64,000 nt of DNA from NCBI GenBank assembly GCA_036386415.1, contig DASVVT010000007.1:16948-80947 (forward strand), written 5' to 3'. Below are positions 56,096-64,000 of this stretch, in pieces. The notes beneath the pieces were generated by a model that saw only the letters and a list, made by a program, of their open reading frames with translations, ran no database searches and was not told the origin of the DNA. Both the position numbers and the translations under genes were made by a program. Source of the stretch: DASVVT01 sp036386415. Lineage in GTDB: Bacteria; Acidobacteriota; Blastocatellia; Pyrinomonadales; Pyrinomonadaceae. Within the stretch, counting starts at the first letter, position 1. Each line of letters begins with the position of its first letter.

Positions 56096-56956
56096 TCACG
56101 TCGAGATCGCTTCTTCGGTTTCGGCTTCCTGCTTCGCCAGGTTCTTCTCTTTTTCGCGCACGGGCTTGATCGTGGGAGCGTCGAGCGCCTGGAAGATAGA
56201 GGCGCGCAGTTTCGTCGCGTCCAGCCCGCGCCTGATCTGACCGGCCTGCACGAAGGAGATGAGCCCCGTCTCCTCTGAGACGACCACCGCGACGGCATCC
56301 GTATCTTCCGTAATGCCGATGGCCGCGCGATGGCGCGTGCCGAGGTCTTTTGAGAGGCGCGGGTTCAAGGTGAGCGGCAGGAAGCAGGCCGCCGCCGCGA
56401 CGCGATGACGGCGCACGACGACCGCTCCGTCATGCAGCGGCGTCGCCGGATTGAAGATCGTGACCAGAAGATCGTAGCTCAGCTCTGCGTCCATCTTGAC
56501 GCCGCCGTCCACCACGTTCTTCAAGCCGACGCCGCGCTCGATGACGATCAATGCGCCCGTCTTCGTAGAGGCCAGCGTGGTCGCCGCGAGCACGATCTCG
56601 TCGTAGACGCCTTCGCCGAACTGCCCTGCATGACGACGCGTGAACGGCATGCGTACGCGATTGCCGAAAGAGATGAGCGCCTGCCGTATCTCCGATTGAA
56701 AGAGCACGATGATGGCGACGCCGATATAAAGCAGGCCGCCGCGCAGGACGAACTCAAGCGTCGCTAAATCCTGGTTGACGGCCAGCCAGTAGAGCAGCGC
56801 GAAGGCTGCGATGCCTGCCGCCATCGGCGCGGCGCGCGTTCCGCGCACAAGCTTCAGCACTGCATACACGATCAGGAAGACCAGCGCGATGTCCGCGATA
56901 TTGCGCGGGTCGCCCAGTCGTCCCAGATACTCTTTGTATGGCAGTAGTAAAAGCAT
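56096..56956 (-). CDS. cdaA: Diadenylate cyclase CdaA
   Basis: 286 residues. Three N-terminal TM helices (residues about 18-36, 42-60, 72-88) anchor the DisA_N catalytic domain. It carries the DGA motif (176-178, TPLHDGAVVV) and RHR (208-210, GTRHRAAIG), both needed for ATP binding, and FNPATPLHDG. It makes cyclic di-AMP from two ATP. A short charged tail (KEKNLAKQEAETEEAIS) follows the domain. First gene of cdaA-cdaR-glmM. Confidence 0.94.
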   Translation of the reverse strand: MLLLLPYKEYLGRLGDPRNIADIALVFLIVYAVLKLVRGTRAAPMAAGIAAFALLYWLAVNQDLATLEFVLRGGLLYIGVAIIVLFQSEIRQALISFGNRVRMPFTRRHAGQFGEGVYDEIVLAATTLASTKTGALIVIERGVGLKNVVDGGVKMDAELSYDLLVTIFNPATPLHDGAVVVRRHRVAAAACFLPLTLNPRLSKDLGTRHRAAIGITEDTDAVAVVVSEETGLISFVQAGQIRRGLDATKLRASIFQALDAPTIKPVREKEKNLAKQEAETEEAIST

Positions 56957-56958
56957 CT

Positions 56959-57036
56959 CTGAAAGTTTAGATCGGCGATTGGATAAGGACTAAAGATTTA
57001 ACCGTCGCTTCCAATCAACAATCAAAAATCTAAAAT
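56959..57036. repeat. Weak inverted repeat with AATCAAC/AAATCTA words
   Basis: The right part AATCAACAATCAAAAATCTA matches imperfectly with GTTTAGATCGGCGATTGGAT on the left. Period-7 spacing is visible but the arms are short. Confidence 0.4.
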
Positions 57037-57040
57037 CGGT

Positions 57041-57988
57041 TCATCCGATGTGCTGCGGAATCGGTTGACGCGTACTCGATTCGCTTTCGCGTGCAGTCTC
57101 CAGAAAGATCCTGTCGACTTTAGGTTCCGCCCGCTTGATACGGTCTTCTATTTCGCCGACGGTCTGCTCGATCTCATCCGTCTTGAGCTGGTCGCGCAGG
57201 TTGATGTGCGCGTTGATGAGAATCTGTTTCGGGGCTAGATGCATCGTCAACAGCTCGACGACTTCGACCACGTTCGGATGAGCCAGGATGGCGCGTCGTA
57301 TGCGCTCGACCGACTTCGGTGTCGCAGCTTCGCCCAAAAGCAGACCGCGCGATGTGCGCGCCAGCACAAAGGCGACGATTGCCAGCGCCACGCCGATAGC
57401 CATTGAAGCCAGACCGTCCCAGTAGGCTCCGTCTCCAGGCCCCGTATGATGATCGGTCAGGTAGATGCCGATGGCGGCGATGACGATGCCGATTAACGCC
57501 GCCGAATCTTCAAAGAGCACGGTCTTGGCCGTCGGGTCTTTCGATTCACGAAGATACTCCATGAAGGTCATCCCTTCGTGACGCGCTTCCCCTACCTCCT
57601 GGTAAATCGCCAGACCAATCGAGGCGGCTTCGAGGACGAAGGAGATGCCGAGCACCCAGTAAGCCCAGGCCAGATTTTCGGGCGCGTGCGGGTATCTGAG
57701 CTTCTCGAAACCCTCATAAATGGCGTAGGTCGCGCCGACGCCGAAGATGAAGATCGCGGCGATGAAAGACCAGAAGAAGCGCTCCTTGCCGTAGCCGTAT
57801 GGATGCTTCTCCGAGGCCGGTCGCTTGTAAAAGCGCAATCCCAGCAGCAGGAAAACCTGGTTGGTCGTATCGGCCAGAGAATGTAACGCTTCGGCCATCA
57901 TGCCGGTCGATCCTGTAAATACGGCGGCCAGGAATTTCAGAACCGTAATCAGACCATTGGCAAAGAGCGCACTGAGCACCGCCAGCAT
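57041..57988 (-). CDS. Cation diffusion facilitator transporter
   Basis: About 315 residues from the ATG at 57988 (MLAVLSALFANGLITVLKF). The extra upstream frame to 58063 is less plausible. Six TM helices carry the metal site HSLAD in the second helix (EALHSLADTTNQ) and an acidic FEDSAALIG in the fifth, the pattern of the SLC30A9-like branch. The conserved KHPYGYGKERFFWS follows. The C-terminal cytosolic domain (VVEVVELLTMHLAPKQILINAHI) is ferredoxin-like. It probably exports zinc or another divalent ion using a proton gradient. Confidence 0.88.
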   Translation of the reverse strand: MLAVLSALFANGLITVLKFLAAVFTGSTGMMAEALHSLADTTNQVFLLLGLRFYKRPASEKHPYGYGKERFFWSFIAAIFIFGVGATYAIYEGFEKLRYPHAPENLAWAYWVLGISFVLEAASIGLAIYQEVGEARHEGMTFMEYLRESKDPTAKTVLFEDSAALIGIVIAAIGIYLTDHHTGPGDGAYWDGLASMAIGVALAIVAFVLARTSRGLLLGEAATPKSVERIRRAILAHPNVVEVVELLTMHLAPKQILINAHINLRDQLKTDEIEQTVGEIEDRIKRAEPKVDRIFLETARESESSTRQPIPQHIG

Positions 57989-58223
57989 TAACAGTCTCTC
58001 CTTCAGCCACCCGAAAATTCGTGGCTCCGCATGGATTATCCAGCAAAAAACGGGCTGACGCAATTCGCTCGCCGCCAGCGCGTCGCTTCAACTAACGGAT
58101 TCTAATTGAAGTTTTTGCTGAAAGTTTCGCGGGAGAGATGAAAAGCAGAAGGCAGTAAAAGCGTCTGCGTGGTGCACGGGCATCAGGAGTCAGGGAAAGA
58201 CCAAAGCTTTTGACGGTCAATCG

Positions 58224-59348
58224 TCACGCGCTTTTCTTTCTGACGACAGCCTTTCCGCGTTGGAGGAAACCGATCAGTTCTCCGGTGCTGTTGATGACGG
58301 CGAGCGCGTTTGCGCCGTTGCGCTGCATCAGCTCGTTAGCGCGTGCCATCGTCTCTGAAGGATCGACGAAGAGCGCGGGGCTGACGGGGCGCATCACGTC
58401 GCGCGCTCGCACCTCGCGCCAGCGTTCTCTGGGCAGCCGTTGTAAATCTTCGAGCGTCAGAATGCCGTGGAGGCGTCCGCCCTGCGCGACCAGAAAACTG
58501 GTCTGGCGATGAAGCGGCAGAATCGTATCGATAAAATGGCTGACCAGCACATCGGGCTCAATCGAGACGGGCGCGCCCATCGTGTCGGCAACGGTCGCAT
58601 GCCGTGCATCGTAAGCCTGACGGACGACGCTCGTCGCAGCGTCGAGCAGAAATAACCCGACGAGGACTGTCCATAATCCTGTGAAGAGGTCCTGGCGCTT
58701 GATGGCAATGAAGATGCCGAAACAGATGAGCGCACATGCAATGGCCTGCCCGAAGCGGCCTGCGGTGCGTGTGGCCTCGACCAGATTGCCGCTGCGATGC
58801 CAGAGAAACGCGCGTAGGACGCGACCCCCGTCAAGCGGGTAACCGGGGAACAGGTTGAAGACAGCGAGCAGGAGGTTGCCGAACCAGAGGAAGAAAAAGA
58901 CGGAGGCCGTGGCGCGATAGCCTCCCATGTCGGCGACGATCATCGCGGCAAAGCCTAACAACGCGAAGATGAAACTTGCCGCCGGGCCTGCCACCGCGAT
59001 GCGAAACTCTGCGCGCGGGCTGTCCGGCTCGCTCCTGAGGCGCGCCAGTCCGCCGAACGGATGAAGCACGATCTCTTCAATCTCTATCCCTTCGGCGCGT
59101 CCCATCAGCGCGTGCGACAATTCGTGTCCGAAGACAGAGAGAAAGAGCGCCACGGTCGTGACCACGCCGAGAAACCAGGCCGTCGCCGTGTGCATGGCGG
59201 GGATGGTGCGTGTGCCATGTTCCAGATTCACGGCGACCAGCCAGATGCATAAAGAGAAGACCAGAAACCAGCGATAATCTATCCGCACGGGAATCCCGTA
59301 CACGTGCGCGACCGTAATCTGCCTCTTGAAAAAAGTGGCGACCTTCAC
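58224..59348 (-). CDS. Site-2 protease-like M50 metalloprotease with CBS domains
   Basis: 374 residues from a GTG at 59348. The membrane zinc site HELSH (H75, E76, H79) and the third ligand region NLFPGYPLDGGRVL are intact, in a six-TM core. Two CBS domains follow (VADTMGAPVSIEPDVLVSHF and ARDVMRPVSPALFVDPSETM). CBS pairs bind adenosine ligands and may gate the protease. The layout is that of Rip3-type S2P enzymes. Substrates are membrane proteins, unknown here. Confidence 0.9.
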   Translation of the reverse strand: MKVATFFKRQITVAHVYGIPVRIDYRWFLVFSLCIWLVAVNLEHGTRTIPAMHTATAWFLGVVTTVALFLSVFGHELSHALMGRAEGIEIEEIVLHPFGGLARLRSEPDSPRAEFRIAVAGPAASFIFALLGFAAMIVADMGGYRATASVFFFLWFGNLLLAVFNLFPGYPLDGGRVLRAFLWHRSGNLVEATRTAGRFGQAIACALICFGIFIAIKRQDLFTGLWTVLVGLFLLDAATSVVRQAYDARHATVADTMGAPVSIEPDVLVSHFIDTILPLHRQTSFLVAQGGRLHGILTLEDLQRLPRERWREVRARDVMRPVSPALFVDPSETMARANELMQRNGANALAVINSTGELIGFLQRGKAVVRKKSA

Positions 59349-59351
59349 ACC

Positions 59352-59454
59352 GTTTTAAACGCAAAGGGCGCAAAGTAGAAGACGCAAAGAGCGCAAAGAA
59401 TTTACTCTTTTGCGCCCTCTGCGATGTACTTTGCGCCCTTTGCGTTTAATCATC
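59352..59454. repeat. Inverted repeat, family B copy
   Basis: The left arm TTTTAAACGCAAAGGGCGCA and right arm TTTGCGCCCTTTGCGTTTAA are outermost, with extra GACGCAAAGAGCGCAAAG words in between. It overlaps the region that would hold the M50 promoter. Confidence 0.85.
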
Positions 59455-59470
59455 CCTTTCTAAACACTCT

Positions 59471-60583
59471 CTAACTCTCGAAAGCTCTGGCCTCATCGTC
59501 GAGGGCTGTGAAGGGCTCGTTGCGCGTCACCTTGCGCAGTTGCAGCGGCTCGTCGAAGAGTTGCGAGAGGCCGCGCACGGTGGCGAATCTGGGCTCATCC
59601 GCGACGCGCGTCGAGAGTTTGGTTTCCGCCTGTAGATACTGCTCAAAGCCTTCGAGGAGGGAGCCTCCGCCCGTCAGGATCAAGCCCCGTTCGTAGATGT
59701 CTGCGGCCACTTCGGGCGGCAGCTCGGCCAGTGTTTCGCGCACCGCGTCACTGACCTTGCGCACCAGGGGCTGCACCACCGCGTACAGCTCTTCGGCGGT
59801 CACGTCCAAAGCCCCCGGACTGCGCGTCTGCACATCGCTGCCCTTCACTGTGAGCCGGCGCGTGGCGTCCGGCGGCTCTATGGCCGAGCCCAGCTCGACC
59901 TTCAGGCGCTCTGCCGTCGGCGCTCCGATATTGAGCCCGCGATAACGGCGCAGGCGATCAATAATGGCCGCATCAATATCTGAGCTTCCAACTCTTTCGG
60001 CGTGCGCCTGGACGATTGCGCCGCCTGTGACCACGGCGATGTTGGTCGTGCTCCCGCCGATATCTACCACAACGGAGGCGCGCTGGTCGTCAATGCTCAC
60101 GCCCGCGCCGATGGCTGCCGCCAGTCCTTCCTCGACCATGTAGACGCGCCCGATGTGCGCCTTTTCGGCGGCGGACAGCAACGCGCGCTGCTCGACCTGC
60201 GTCACACCGGAAAGTACGCTCATGACGGCGCGACGGCTGAAGTGTGAGAAGCCGCTGCGCGCTTTGCGCACAAAATGGTCTAACATCGCCTGCGTTCTTT
60301 CAAAGTCGGCGACGACGCCATCGACCAAAGGCGCAATGACAGCCACATCGCGCGCCTCGCGTCCCTGCATCAGCCTGGCTTCACGCCCGACCGCCAGCAC
60401 CTCTCCGCTGACCTTGTTGACGGCGATGACAGAGGGTTCGTCCACGACCACGCCACGCCCGCGCACACTGATGATCGTGCTGGCCGATCCCATGTCTATC
60501 GCCATCGAATCGGAGACCAGATTGCGCAGCGCCTCAAGACCCATCAACGAGCGCGTCTTTCGCATGAATGATCGTGACGACAT
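59471..60583 (-). CDS. MreB/Mbl-like actin-family protein
   Basis: 370 residues. Actin-fold motifs are present: phosphate 1 MAIDMGSASTIISVRGRG, connect 1 VAVIAPLVDGVVADF, phosphate 2 SVVVDIGGSTTNIAV, and adenosine ILTGGGSLLEGFEQYL. It also has the YMVEEGLAAAIGAG stretch of MreB. It differs from core MreB at several usually conserved positions (DIGGST instead of DIGGGT) and has no mreC or mreD neighbours. It may be a second, specialised paralogue. It would polymerise under the membrane to guide wall synthesis. Confidence 0.85.
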   Translation of the reverse strand: MSSRSFMRKTRSLMGLEALRNLVSDSMAIDMGSASTIISVRGRGVVVDEPSVIAVNKVSGEVLAVGREARLMQGREARDVAVIAPLVDGVVADFERTQAMLDHFVRKARSGFSHFSRRAVMSVLSGVTQVEQRALLSAAEKAHIGRVYMVEEGLAAAIGAGVSIDDQRASVVVDIGGSTTNIAVVTGGAIVQAHAERVGSSDIDAAIIDRLRRYRGLNIGAPTAERLKVELGSAIEPPDATRRLTVKGSDVQTRSPGALDVTAEELYAVVQPLVRKVSDAVRETLAELPPEVAADIYERGLILTGGGSLLEGFEQYLQAETKLSTRVADEPRFATVRGLSQLFDEPLQLRKVTRNEPFTALDDEARAFES

Positions 60584-60593
60584 ACCGTATTAA

Positions 60594-60660
60594 ATGATAA
60601 ATGGTGAGTAGTGATGCGACCAAAGCCATGCGTCTCGCTCACCACTCACCCCTCACCCTC
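60594..60660. repeat. Short inverted repeat with GGTGAG words
   Basis: TGATAAATGGTGAGTAGTGA on the left and CTCACCACTCACCCCTCACC on the right, with period-7/8 words. It begins close to the MreB-like ATG. Confidence 0.6.
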
Positions 60661-60680
60661 TTGATTAATATACGAAAGAC

Positions 60681-60767
60681 AACCTCACGCAAAGACGCAA
60701 AGGCACAAGAAAAATGCTTGCCTCTTATCTTTGCGCCTTTGCGTCTTTGTGTGAGACTTTCGTTCCA
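60681..60767. repeat. Inverted repeat, family B' copy
   Basis: The left arm CCTCACGCAAAGACGCAAAG and right arm CTTTGCGTCTTTGTGTGAG flank a centre of about 38 bases. It lies between the cyclase and the MreB-like gene. Confidence 0.82.
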
Positions 60768-60783
60768 TGATCTTACCCCGCGT

Positions 60784-62451
60784 TTACGTGCCGCTCGTTT
60801 TCTGCCATTCAACCTCGAAGAGCGGAACGGGCTGGACGCGATTCTTGACCGCAATCGGCTCGCGCGGGACAAGCTGGTAGCGGCTGCGGGCGGCGCGCGC
60901 CGCCGCATCGCTCAGGAGAATCTGGCCGCCTTTCGAGTTTGATTCCAGGCGCGAGGCCGTATTGACTGTGTCGCCGATGGCCGTGTATTCCGAGCGCCGC
61001 TCCGAGCCGATGTAGCCGACCGTCGCCTCACCCGTATGGAGGCCGATGCCGATAGCCACCTCCGGCAGACCTTCCGCGCGCAGGTCTTCGTTGATGCCGA
61101 GGACGCGGCGCTGCATCGCGACCGCTGCGTTGAGGGCATTGGTCGCATCGTCCGGGGTGGCGGTTGGCGCGCCGAAGAGCGCCATCAGCCCGTCGCCGAG
61201 ATATTTATCGAGCGTGCCGCCATGCGCGAAGATGATGTCCGTCATCGCCGAGAAATATTTGTTGAGCAGATGCACGACCTTTTCGGGCTGCGCATGTTCG
61301 GAAAGACGCGTGAAGCCGCGTATGTCTGCAAACAGCACCGTGATGGTCTGGTTGACGCCGCCGAGCTTGAACGATTCTGGGTTTTCGAGCATCTGCTTGA
61401 CGACGTATTCGGGAAGGAATCGACTGTAGTTGGCGCGTGCGACCTCTTCGCGCGCGAGGCGTTGGTGCGCGCGCACGTTCTCCACCGCGACGGCTGTCTG
61501 CGCGGCGACGGCGCTGATTAATTCCAGATCGTCCGGCGTGAAAGCTGCGAACGGGTCTAGACGGTCTGCATAGATCGCGCCGTGCACCCCGGATTCCGCG
61601 ACGAGCGGCGCGCAGATGGTCGAGCGCACGCCCTGCGAGACGATGGATTCCACACCGGCAAACTGCGCGTCGGCAGCCGCATCCTGCGAGAGCAGCGCGA
61701 CGCGGTCTTTCATCACCTTGCGCGTGATGGTGCGCCCGATGGTCAGCTTCTTGGCGTGCGCTTCCAACTTCTCGTCGCGCGCGCGCGTCGCGACCGCAGT
61801 CAGATTGACATCCTCGTTGCCGTTGCCGACTGTGCCATCGGCCAGAAGCGCGACGACCCTGTCGGCAGGCGTGACGCGAAAGATGATGTCCGTCGCCTTG
61901 GCGAAAATAGCATCTAGATCGAAGACCGAGCCGAGCGTCTTGCTCATCTCGTAGAGCACGGCGAGGATGTCTGCCTTGCGCCGCAGCTCTTCAATCTCCT
62001 TGTCGCGCGTCGGAAGCGAGACGGAGGCGGAAGGCTTGGAGCGCAGCACGGTCGCCATCACGTCATTGGCCGAGATCAGAAGCTGTGTGTGGCCGAGCGG
62101 CTTATCGTCGTACTTGACATCGGGCGTTCGCTCCTCTGCGCGCTGCTCGAAGCGAAGGGTGCTCGCTCCGATGGTGACGCGATCACCGTTGGTCAGCGGG
62201 TGCTCGTAGCGCGGCTCCCCGTTGATAAAGACTTTGTTGGCGCTGCGGCGCAGTTGCCCGCCCGCCATCACGCCATCGACGATGGTAAACGTCCCGTCTT
62301 CGGCCTTGATGAATGCGTGGTGACGCGAGGCGCGCGGGTCGTCCAGGACGACGCAGTTGTCGGGCGCGCGACCAATCGTGCAGGGAGACTGCGGAGTCAG
62401 GTTGAATTCCCATTCACGACCACTGGCATCTATGATTTTCAGTACAGCCAT
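60784..62451 (-). CDS. FHA-GAF class III nucleotide cyclase
   Basis: 555 residues. An N-terminal FHA domain (about 1-105) shows IGRAPDNCVVLDD, SRHHAFI and a final NGDRVTIGASTLRF. After a linker, a GAF domain (about 150-325) has DAIFAKATDIIFRVTPADRV and STICAPLVAESGVHGAIYAD. The class III cyclase domain (about 360-545) has the metal Asp in VLFADIRGFT, the second in LDKYLGDGLMALFG, and IGDTVNTASRLE. The Lys and Asp positions fit an adenylate cyclase. FHA would bind phosphothreonine, linking it to Ser/Thr kinase signalling. Confidence 0.92.
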   Translation of the reverse strand: MAVLKIIDASGREWEFNLTPQSPCTIGRAPDNCVVLDDPRASRHHAFIKAEDGTFTIVDGVMAGGQLRRSANKVFINGEPRYEHPLTNGDRVTIGASTLRFEQRAEERTPDVKYDDKPLGHTQLLISANDVMATVLRSKPSASVSLPTRDKEIEELRRKADILAVLYEMSKTLGSVFDLDAIFAKATDIIFRVTPADRVVALLADGTVGNGNEDVNLTAVATRARDEKLEAHAKKLTIGRTITRKVMKDRVALLSQDAAADAQFAGVESIVSQGVRSTICAPLVAESGVHGAIYADRLDPFAAFTPDDLELISAVAAQTAVAVENVRAHQRLAREEVARANYSRFLPEYVVKQMLENPESFKLGGVNQTITVLFADIRGFTRLSEHAQPEKVVHLLNKYFSAMTDIIFAHGGTLDKYLGDGLMALFGAPTATPDDATNALNAAVAMQRRVLGINEDLRAEGLPEVAIGIGLHTGEATVGYIGSERRSEYTAIGDTVNTASRLESNSKGGQILLSDAAARAARSRYQLVPREPIAVKNRVQPVPLFEVEWQKTSGT

Positions 62452-62834
62452 AACAATTTTCGGAAAGGTCTGGGCGCGAGCCGCTGGCGCGGCTCTTTCC
62501 TGCTGACATCAAACTCAATCTGGCGCTCTCTTGCTCACGCTCAATTTTACAGGCAAACCCATTTTGATCCTAGCAAGGTCGGACGCCACCTGACAACTAT
62601 TTCAAGTAGTCTCCTGGTTGCATCTCTTCTCTGTGCAATCTCCGTGTTCTGCGGTGTCTGCGGTGGTGAGTGTGGTTTAAGTTGATTCACCACCGCAGGC
62701 GCAGAGGACGCAGAGCGGGCACAGAGTACGAATCAGGACGCTACTCTGCGTGGGCGAATATCTTTGTCGGGTCGCAGGTGAGATGTATAATCTGGCACGC
62801 GACATGGGCGCACAGCATTCTTCCAGGAGGAGCG
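62452..62834. other. Intergenic region with family C inverted repeat
   Basis: 383 bases between divergent genes. A family C palindrome sits at about 62627-62727: CTCTGTGCAATCTCCGTGTT on the left, CGCAGAGGACGCAGAGCGGG on the right, pyrimidine-rich arm first, loop about 17 bases. The rest should hold the promoters of the cyclase and the plus-strand gene. No other feature is seen. Confidence 0.6.
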
Positions 62835-63440
62835 ATGAGACAGAAAGGAAGCGCGGCGACCGCACCGGCTGACGAAAAAGAGATGAACGGCGACGGCGCG
62901 ACGAAAAAGGAGCTTCAACGCCAGATGGACGAGGCGCGAGAGTCTATCTCGCAAACCGTCACGGAGATCAAGGACACGGTGGCGGATCAGTACCAGTCGG
63001 TCAAAGACTCTGTCACAGAGACGCTCGACTGGCGCGAGCAGTTTCGCAGGCATCCCGCCGCCTGGTCATTAGGCGCGCTGTCGGTGGGTTATGTCGTCGG
63101 AACCAGCCTCATGGCTTCGCTCAAAGACTCAAAGCATGAGGATCAACTGCTCAAGCACCTCGCGGCCATCAGCGAACATTTCACAGACGAGCTATCGAAG
63201 CGCGGGATGGATATTTTGATGCCAGCGCTGACGGGCACTGTGCTCGTCCCACTCCTGACCAGTAAGCTCAACGAGATATTCGGCGTCGATCTTTCCAAAC
63301 TCACGGAGCAGTTGCTCGACCAGTCTGGCGGCAAAAGCGCAGCCCCATCAGGCAAGGGCGGGAAGAAGAGGAAGAAGGCGGGCGGCAAGAAGAACGGGAA
63401 GCGTAAAGGCGGCAAACGCGGTAAGGCCGATCAATCTTAG
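62835..63440 (+). CDS. Membrane-associated protein with DUF3618-like N-terminus and Lys-rich tail
   Basis: About 201 residues from the ATG at 62835, fixed by AGGAGG four bases upstream; the frame open to 62670 is non-coding. The N-terminal helix (KKELQRQMDEARESISQTVTEI) resembles DUF3618-type proteins. A weakly hydrophobic segment (WSLGALSVGYVVGTSLMASL) and a second one (ILMPALTGTVLVPLLTSKL) follow. The tail is very Lys/Gly-rich (KKRKKAGGKKNGKRKGGKR), able to bind nucleic acid or acidic lipid. The function is unknown. Confidence 0.68.
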   Translation: MRQKGSAATAPADEKEMNGDGATKKELQRQMDEARESISQTVTEIKDTVADQYQSVKDSVTETLDWREQFRRHPAAWSLGALSVGYVVGTSLMASLKDSKHEDQLLKHLAAISEHFTDELSKRGMDILMPALTGTVLVPLLTSKLNEIFGVDLSKLTEQLLDQSGGKSAAPSGKGGKKRKKAGGKKNGKRKGGKRGKADQS

Positions 63441-63446
63441 AGACAT

Positions 63447-63863
63447 ATGAAAACCGCTCCGCCCTGGTTCTACAATCAATCCGCAGTCATCCCCTACAGG
63501 ATCATTCACGCAGAGACGGAAATCCTGTTGATAACTTCGCGTCGCGGAAAGCGCTGGATCATCCCGAAAGGAGTTATTGATCCGGGAACATCCGCAGGTG
63601 AGTCCGCAGCCAAGGAAGCCTACGAGGAGGCGGGCATCAGGGGGCGGCTGTCTGACGCGCCCGTCGGAGAGTACCGGTATGAGAAATGGGGTGGCATCTG
63701 CACGGTCAAGGTGTTCCTGCTGGAAGTGCAAAGCGTGCTCGATACCTGGCCGGAAGTCTCCACCAGGCAGCGACAGTGGTTGACGGTCACGGATGCCGCA
63801 CGCCTGGTCAAAGAGCCTGAGCTGCAAAGCCTCATCCTGAAAGTTCCCAACCTGAAAAGCTAG
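63447..63863 (+). CDS. Nudix hydrolase
   Basis: 138 residues, one Nudix domain. The box is complete in its catalytic part: GVIDPGTSAGESAAKEAYEEAGI, with Lys for the usual Arg and Thr for the first Glu, as in diphosphoinositol/diadenosine polyphosphate hydrolases (DIPP-like). The preceding strand WIIPKG is typical of that group. It probably hydrolyses a nucleoside or inositol diphosphate. It lies seven bases after the Lys-rich protein gene and is probably co-transcribed. Its stop TAG is part of a repeat end (CTAGAGCAA). Confidence 0.88.
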   Translation: MKTAPPWFYNQSAVIPYRIIHAETEILLITSRRGKRWIIPKGVIDPGTSAGESAAKEAYEEAGIRGRLSDAPVGEYRYEKWGGICTVKVFLLEVQSVLDTWPEVSTRQRQWLTVTDAARLVKEPELQSLILKVPNLKS

Positions 63864-63998
63864 AGCAATTTTCAGATGAGTGTAAGGCGAATTGAAGACT
63901 CACCACAGAGGCACAGAGGACGCAGAGATGGCACAGAGGCTTAAATGCTCTTCAACTCTCTGTGCCCCCTCTGTGTCCTCTGTGTCTCTGTGGTGAAC
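63861..63998. repeat. Inverted repeat, family C copy with CTAGAGCAA terminus
   Basis: The left terminus 63861-63885 matches 6979-7003 at 20 of 25 bases. CACAGAGGCACAGAGGACGC words (63901-63939) and the complementary CTCTGTGTCCTCTGTGTCTC (to 63998) follow. The far end probably lies beyond the window. Confidence 0.75.
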
Positions 63999-64000
63999 TG

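Overview
The window reads as chromosomal DNA of an acidobacterium, most likely near the Blastocatellia. The evidence is an Acidobacteria-type VWFA-related secreted protein, GC-rich codon use, a 2-oxoglutarate dehydrogenase with a fused E2 domain, a chemosensory cluster with an embedded HEAT-repeat protein, and a very high density of intergenic inverted repeats. The taxonomic call is inference from gene content. About 52 protein genes and one tRNA (Arg, ACG) are supported.

Layout. 0-7 kb: a truncated zinc-ribbon/TM protein, a Cys-rich unknown, a VWA protein, tRNA-Arg followed by an AT-rich HNH gene and a degenerate tRNA 3' end, a methyltransferase, a PCYCGC-type protein, XerD-like recombinase and a duplicated DUF6328 membrane protein. 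7-16 kb: two MacB/FtsX permeases, membrane proteins, an FAD oxidoreductase, a DUF4173 protein, a membrane-protein/winged-helix pair with a clear promoter, and a secreted TPR protein. 16-31 kb (minus strand): kgd, a secreted unknown, cheA, cheY, nusB, ribH, a coiled-coil protein, an enoyl-CoA hydratase, a 3-hydroxyacyl-CoA dehydrogenase, a zinc-ribbon rhomboid, a thioredoxin-NHL protein and an AhpD-like protein. 32-50 kb (plus strand): a Ser/Thr kinase with PEGA and TPR, cheW, a HEAT protein, cheR, cheB, mutS2, a secreted duplicated-domain protein, a toxin-antitoxin pair wedged against dnaG, dnaG, rpoD and a TIGR03960-type radical SAM protein. 50-62 kb (minus): aroB, an M3-like peptidase, the c-di-AMP set glmM/cdaR/cdaA, a CDF transporter, an M50-CBS protease, an MreB-like protein and an FHA-GAF-nucleotide cyclase. 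62-64 kb (plus): a membrane-associated Lys-rich protein and a Nudix hydrolase.

Two signals stand out. First, the VapBC-like toxin-antitoxin cassette sits between two perfect 54-bp copies of the first codons of dnaG. The upstream copy still carries the presumed original ATG; the working dnaG now starts at a GTG four bases after the toxin stop codon. Second, most intergenic gaps carry an inverted repeat whose arms are degenerate tandem repeats of a word of about seven bases. The words differ (AGTAGNC, CGCAAAGG, CACAGAGA, AAAAGGC, GCGGAAT, GAGGGAT, CAGTTTT and others) but the architecture is the same. Some copies share related central cores or ends, so they look like mobile, MITE-like elements. 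They supply stop codons, C-terminal residues and even signal-peptide codons to neighbouring genes.

Functionally the region mixes housekeeping genes (replication and transcription initiation, riboflavin, aromatic amino acids, peptidoglycan precursors, TCA cycle) with signalling genes (che cluster, STPK, c-di-AMP, nucleotide cyclase). No methyl-accepting chemotaxis protein, ABC ATPase for the permeases, or mreC/mreD is present in the window.
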